Shown here: positions 6,252 through 8,567 of the stretch, one piece after another | Layout of the letters: every line of letters begins with the position of its first letter | Position numbering within the stretch: the first letter of the stretch is position 1 | NCBI GenBank assembly: GCA_033763635.1 | Contig: JANRKG010000306.1 | Span: 1-8,567 of the forward strand | DNA length: 8,567 nt | Origin: JANRKG01 sp033763635 | GTDB taxonomy: Bacteria > Cyanobacteriota > Cyanobacteriia > GCF-001939115 | Direction: 5' to 3' | The notes under the pieces: model-generated | Told to the model about the DNA's origin: nothing | The model's input: only the letters and a program-made list of their open reading frames with translations | The model's database searches: none | Program-made: the position numbers and the translations under genes

Positions 6252-6294
6252 GTAGGCATCTGGCCTACGACGCAAGCGAGACGCTTGCCCTACG
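6252..6294. repeat. Palindromic intergenic repeat unit (REP-like)
   Basis: Two small hairpins in tandem: GTAGGC-atctg-GCCTAC (6252-6268) and GCAAGCG-aga-CGCTTGC (6272-6288), with CCTACG repeated at 6264-6269 and 6289-6294. The combination 'GGCCTACGACGCAAGCGAG' resembles short palindromic repeats dispersed between genes in filamentous cyanobacteria. That resemblance is from memory and not verified. Confidence 0.6.
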
Positions 6295-6355
6295 GTGATG
6301 TGTGTGGTCAGGGTCATCGGTCCAGACTTGTCTCATAGGATTAGCAAATCACAGC

Positions 6356-6387
6356 AAAAAACCAGGACGAACTTCAATTCGCCCTGG
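6356..6387 (-). terminator. Intrinsic terminator of the STAS gene
   Basis: On the minus strand CCAGGGCGAA (6387-6378), a 6-base loop and TTCGTCCTGG (6371-6362) form a 10-bp stem with one G-U pair, followed directly by TTTTTT (6361-6356). On the plus strand the G-U position becomes an A-C mismatch, so the structure fits minus-strand RNA. It starts 51 bases after the STAS stop codon. Confidence 0.9.
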
Positions 6388-6437
6388 AAGAACACGAATG
6401 GATTAGAAAAACACGAATAAATAGACGGAGCTTAGGA

Positions 6438-6797
6438 TTAGCTGGCAATGCCTCTGGGGACTCCTTCCAGCGCTTCCTCTTCTGTTTCAAAAATCTCGAA
6501 GACAGAATCCATCATCGTGACTTCAAAAACCAGCTTGGCTTCTGGGTGAACGTTACAAATCCGGAAGCTACCTTTCACTTTCTCCGCATCTCGCATGCCA
6601 GCGACAAGGGAGGTCAAGCCAGAACTGTCAATAAAGTTGACCTGTCCTAGATTTACGACCACATGGCGACTGAGCTTCGAAATACACTCTTGAAGCTTCA
6701 GCCGAAACTGCCAAGCCGTTGTGATGTCTAAGCGCCCGGTCGGTGTCAGAACAATTACGAGCGTTCCATCCTTGGTTGTATAGGTTTTCTGCTCCAT
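6438..6797 (-). CDS. STAS-domain anti-sigma-factor antagonist
   Basis: A 119-residue single STAS domain of the SpoIIAA/RsbV type. Such proteins bind anti-sigma or switch kinases and are turned on and off by phosphorylation of one serine. The conserved loop 'NFIDSSGLTSL' is present at 54-64, with the phosphorylatable Ser at S58. The N-terminal strand 'LVIVLTPTGRLDITTAWQF' (13-31) holds the usual GRLD motif, and 'GSFRICNVHPEAKLVFEV' (76-93) is the usual second half. The C-terminus after about 105 is a short Glu-rich tail. No sigma factor, anti-sigma kinase or phosphatase gene is adjacent, so the partner is unknown. The ATG at 6797 has a strong GGGGAGG Shine-Dalgarno, but 12 bases away, further than usual. 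It lies 224 bases downstream of hemF on the same strand and has its own terminator. Confidence 0.94.
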   Translation of the reverse strand: MEQKTYTTKDGTLVIVLTPTGRLDITTAWQFRLKLQECISKLSRHVVVNLGQVNFIDSSGLTSLVAGMRDAEKVKGSFRICNVHPEAKLVFEVTMMDSVFEIFETEEEALEGVPRGIAS

Positions 6798-7021
6798 TTG
6801 GGCACTTATCCTCCCCTAAAATCTACGGATGTGTGAGCGAGTCCTGCAAGTTTGCACATAAGTTCGGTAGCAGCGGTTTGATGCAAATTAGATGTGCTAA
6901 TCAGGTAGCAAGGACACCAGCCTATCCTGACATAGGTCCACCCCAAGAATGCCCAATCCTGTATCGATCATTTGCAATTTAATGAAAACTTATCATACCT
7001 CTGGGAAATCAGATTGAAATC

Positions 7022-8056
7022 TTAGGCAGAAAGCTTCCAATTCACCCAATCCTGAGGCTTCAAGAAAACTTCATACAGGATAGCCTCACGGGAACCTGGC
7101 TCTGGTTGATAACCATACTCCCAGCGCACCAACGGAGGCAAGGACATCAGAATAGACTCGGTTCGCCCATTGGTTTGCAGACCGAAGATCGTACCCCGAT
7201 CGTAAACCAAGTTGAACTCAACATAGCGACCTCGACGATAGAGTTGAAAGTTCCGTTCCCGCTCACCATATTCAAGCTCCCGTCTGCGCTCCACGATCGG
7301 AGCATAGGCCGGAAGAAAAGCATCCCCACAACTTTGAACAAAGGCAAACAGGTCTTCCCAGGTCCGGTTGCCGATCGGCCCAACCGCTTCGCTATGCTGG
7401 GCGGCGGGACCCGCCCCATCCGGTCCTCGATACAACAACCCTTGACCATCTTGATAATCGAAGAAAATCCCGCCCACACCGCGCGATTCCTGGCGATGCT
7501 TCAGGTGGAAATACTCATCACACCAGCGTTTGAAGGTTGGATAGTATTCGGGATGGTGCTCATCACAAGCCTGCTTGAGCGTGGTATGGAAATGAACCGC
7601 ATCCTCCTCAAAGGGGTAGTAGGGCGTGAGGTCAATGCCACCACCAAACCACCAGACTGGACCCGCTTCAAAGTAGCGATAGTTCAGGTGAACCGTTGGG
7701 ATGTAAGGATTGTGGGGGTGTAATACCAGCGAAGTTCCGGTTGCATAGAAGCGATGACCTGCCGCTTCAGGACGCTGAACCAGAATCGAGGGAGGCAGAT
7801 GATGGCCCCAAACCTCGGAAAAATTGACACCGCCCTGTTCCAATACAGCACCGTCACGGGCCACCCGCGATCGTCCCCCACCGCCTTCTTCTCGTTCCCA
7901 GGAATCCTCTTTAAACTGGGTCCCACCATCCAACTGTTCAAGACCCTGACAGATTTTGTCCTGCAAGCCGCGCATGAACTGGCTAACGCGCTCCCGTGAA
8001 TCAGTAGGCGGGAGGGAATGGGAAGAAGCAATATTGGGGGTGAGGGAAGTGGTCAT
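7022..8056 (-). CDS. hemF: Oxygen-dependent coproporphyrinogen III oxidase
   Basis: A 344-residue cytoplasmic enzyme. It uses O2 to convert coproporphyrinogen III to protoporphyrinogen IX, in the path to heme, chlorophyll and bilins. Family motifs run the whole length: 'GGVNFSEVWG' (75-84), 'TGTSLVLHPHNPYIPTVHLN' (106-125), 'NYRYFEAGPVWWFGGGIDLT' (125-144), 'GVGGIFFDY' (193-201), 'ERRRELEYGERERNFQLYRR' (256-275) and 'DRGTIFGLQTNGRTESILMS' (286-305). H123, R127 and D142 match the conserved His, Arg and Asp of the human enzyme's active site. The N-terminal ~20 residues are variable. The ATG at 8056 gives the usual cyanobacterial length; AAAGG (8063-8059) lies only 2 bases upstream of it. A perfect palindrome abuts that site, which hints at control at or near the start. 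It is divergent from the truncated gene at the right edge. Confidence 0.98.
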   Translation of the reverse strand: MTTSLTPNIASSHSLPPTDSRERVSQFMRGLQDKICQGLEQLDGGTQFKEDSWEREEGGGGRSRVARDGAVLEQGGVNFSEVWGHHLPPSILVQRPEAAGHRFYATGTSLVLHPHNPYIPTVHLNYRYFEAGPVWWFGGGIDLTPYYPFEEDAVHFHTTLKQACDEHHPEYYPTFKRWCDEYFHLKHRQESRGVGGIFFDYQDGQGLLYRGPDGAGPAAQHSEAVGPIGNRTWEDLFAFVQSCGDAFLPAYAPIVERRRELEYGERERNFQLYRRGRYVEFNLVYDRGTIFGLQTNGRTESILMSLPPLVRWEYGYQPEPGSREAILYEVFLKPQDWVNWKLSA

Positions 8057-8062
8057 AACCTT

Positions 8063-8074
8063 TGATAATTATCA
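8063..8074. promoter_or_regulatory. Operator-like palindrome at the hemF start
   Basis: TGATAATTATCA is a perfect 12-base palindrome that overlaps the AAAGG ribosome binding site of hemF by one base. It resembles the TGATAAT half-sites of Fur boxes, joined without the central spacer base. On the minus strand GATAAT (8073-8068) also fits a -10, with TTCATA 17 bases upstream as a weak -35, so a bound repressor could block either transcription or translation. The site is seen; the regulator is inferred. Confidence 0.35.
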
Positions 8075-8165
8075 GAACGAATCAAGATCTTATGAAGAGA
8101 CTGTGCTTTGGAAAAACCAGCGACTCTAATCCTTGAGAATACCATAGGGACCTTCTTTGGTTGAG

Positions 8166-8180
8166 AGACTGTAACAGTCT
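8166..8180. promoter_or_regulatory. 7-1-7 inverted repeat, possible operator
   Basis: AGACTGT-A-ACAGTCT is perfect over 7 bases on each side of a single central base, 110 bases upstream of hemF. The geometry suits a dimeric DNA-binding protein. As RNA it would form only a short tri-loop hairpin. I do not recognise the sequence as a known operator. Confidence 0.3.
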
Positions 8181-8189
8181 GGATCATGA

Positions 8190-8230
8190 AGCGGCTAAGC
8201 AAAATTTGTTGCTTAGTCGCTAGCAAATTT
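8190..8230 (+). promoter_or_regulatory. Stem-loop with a mutually exclusive alternative hairpin
   Basis: AGCGGCTAAGCAA (8190-8202) pairs with TTGCTTAGTCGCT (8209-8221): 13 bp with one G-U on the plus strand, around a 6-base loop. The G-U becomes an A-C mismatch on the minus strand, which favours plus-strand RNA. An alternative pairing, AAATTTG (8202-8208) with CAAATTT (8224-8230), uses the first loop and would break the first stem. It lies 290 bases upstream of the right-edge gene, so it could be in its leader or be an independent element. Confidence 0.4.
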
Positions 8231-8427
8231 CTCTACTTAAGGAGATATGATTTCTGCCTCAGCCTATCGCTAGAATGCATAGCCTAAAGGGGTTAATATT
8301 CAAAATTCAGCCCACCTTTCCCAAAGTTAGAATTGACGTTCTCCGAACCGAACCCCTGTTGTGAGAATTAAGAAATACGCAGAGAAATGCGCGGGTATGT
8401 AAGGATAATTCTTTGAGGTTAGCGACA

Positions 8428-8453
8428 TTGAAATGGGTTATTGAAATGGGTTA
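8428..8453 (+). repeat. Perfect 13-bp tandem direct repeat
   Basis: TTGAAATGGGTTA occurs twice back to back (8428-8440, 8441-8453), 68 bases before the next start codon. It could be a pair of binding sites for an activator of the right-edge gene, or a recent slippage duplication. Confidence 0.8.
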
Positions 8454-8503
8454 TGGAGGATTGGTTGAAGAATCGATTGCGAAGAAATCCTGAATATCGA
8501 TCG

Positions 8504-8567
8504 AAAGGGAGGGATTGATCATGCTGAAGTTTCTGTCCCAGCGGTTTATTCGGCGCAAGAAGCGGCG
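8504..8567 (+). CDS. Start of an unidentified gene, cut by the window edge
   Basis: AAAGGGAGGG (8504-8513) is a strong Shine-Dalgarno 7 bases before the ATG at 8521; an in-frame stop at 8491-8493 excludes a longer N-terminus, leaving only TTG 8515 as an alternative start. Fifteen full codons are visible and read MLKFLSQRFIRRKKR. Seven of these are basic, mostly at residues 8-15. Such a basic N-terminus often precedes a membrane segment or signal anchor, but nothing beyond it is in view, so no function can be given. It is divergent from hemF. The coding part is 8521-8567; the listed start includes the ribosome binding site. Confidence 0.6.

Larger units (their letters stand above)
8057..8520. 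other. Divergent gene-free region between hemF and the right-edge gene (464 bases)
   Basis: No convincing protein gene is present. It holds, in order, a perfect palindrome at the hemF start (8063-8074), a 7-1-7 palindrome (8166-8180), a 13-bp stem-loop with a competing fold (8190-8230), an isolated TTGACG (8333-8338) without a matching -10, a perfect 13-bp tandem repeat (8428-8453) and the ribosome binding site of the next gene. Both promoters of the divergent pair must lie here, but I cannot place either with confidence. Confidence 0.7.

Noticed and set aside
6362..6430. Repeated words ACACGAAT and GGATTAG around 6390-6440 as a possible small array
   Set aside because: Too short and irregularly spaced; no CRISPR-like repeat-spacer pattern exists here or elsewhere in the window.
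6899..6940. Short inverted repeat CCTAT/ATAGG downstream of hemF as a terminator
   Set aside because: Only 5 bp, with no T-run; too weak to call.
7106..7723. 205-codon plus-strand open frame
   Set aside because: It lies wholly antisense to hemF, whose motifs are unambiguous, and shows no recognisable domain or ribosome binding site.
8239..8273. Mini-ORF ATG...TAG of 8 codons (MISASAYR) after AAGGAG
   Set aside because: The Shine-Dalgarno is only 2 bases from the ATG, too close for efficient initiation, and the peptide has no run of regulatory codons; considered as a leader peptide and set aside.
8333..8338. TTGACG as a -35 element for the right-edge gene
   Set aside because: No TATAAT-like hexamer lies 16-18 bases downstream.

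Overview
The window reads as a chromosomal, mostly housekeeping segment of a cyanobacterium. Four things support this: a kinase of the cyanobacterial type carrying a C-terminal region that resembles the type IV pilin-like G/H domain; a small protein of the LPA1/Rep27 (DUF3493) family, known from oxygenic phototrophs; many GATCG-rich octamers, including one perfect HIP1 site (GCGATCGC, 4639-4646); and heptanucleotide (STRR-like) and palindromic intergenic repeats. The repeats suggest a filamentous, Leptolyngbya- or Oscillatoria-like organism, but the genus cannot be fixed from this sequence. I see no prophage, transposase, CRISPR array or other clear mobile element.

Layout. (1) 1-2834, plus strand: the 3' part of a Ser/Thr kinase-like gene, then a signal-peptide-bearing TPR/M48 metalloprotease. 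(2) 5259-2875, minus strand: leuB, an uncharacterised 88-codon gene and the prepilin peptidase gene (pilD type), all co-oriented and converging on the protease gene. An inverted pair of heptamer arrays lies just upstream of pilD. (3) 5260-5704: a 445-base gene-free stretch upstream of leuB with a promoter-like pair on the minus strand and several complementary segments. One 14-bp hairpin is continuous only in minus-strand RNA. (4) 5998-5705, minus: a DUF3493/LPA1-like membrane protein. It is divergent from tRNA-Thr(CGU) at 6107-6178, which has an extended -10 promoter. (5) 6207-6294: a palindromic repeat cluster. (6) 6797-6356, minus: a STAS anti-sigma-factor antagonist with a textbook intrinsic terminator. 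(7) 8056-7022, minus: hemF. (8) 8057-8520: a 464-base divergent gap with palindromes, a 13-bp stem-loop with a competing fold, and a perfect 13-bp tandem repeat. It ends at the ribosome binding site of a plus-strand gene cut off by the window edge.

The genes serve separate jobs: leucine synthesis (leuB), heme/chlorophyll precursor synthesis (hemF), probable photosystem II assembly (DUF3493), envelope proteolysis (M48), signalling (kinase, STAS) and pilin processing (pilD). The only thematic link is between pilD and the pilin-like C-terminus of the kinase two genes away, and that link is speculative. The most interesting unexplained signals are non-coding: the structured region upstream of leuB, and the palindromes and alternative hairpins between hemF and the truncated gene at the right edge.
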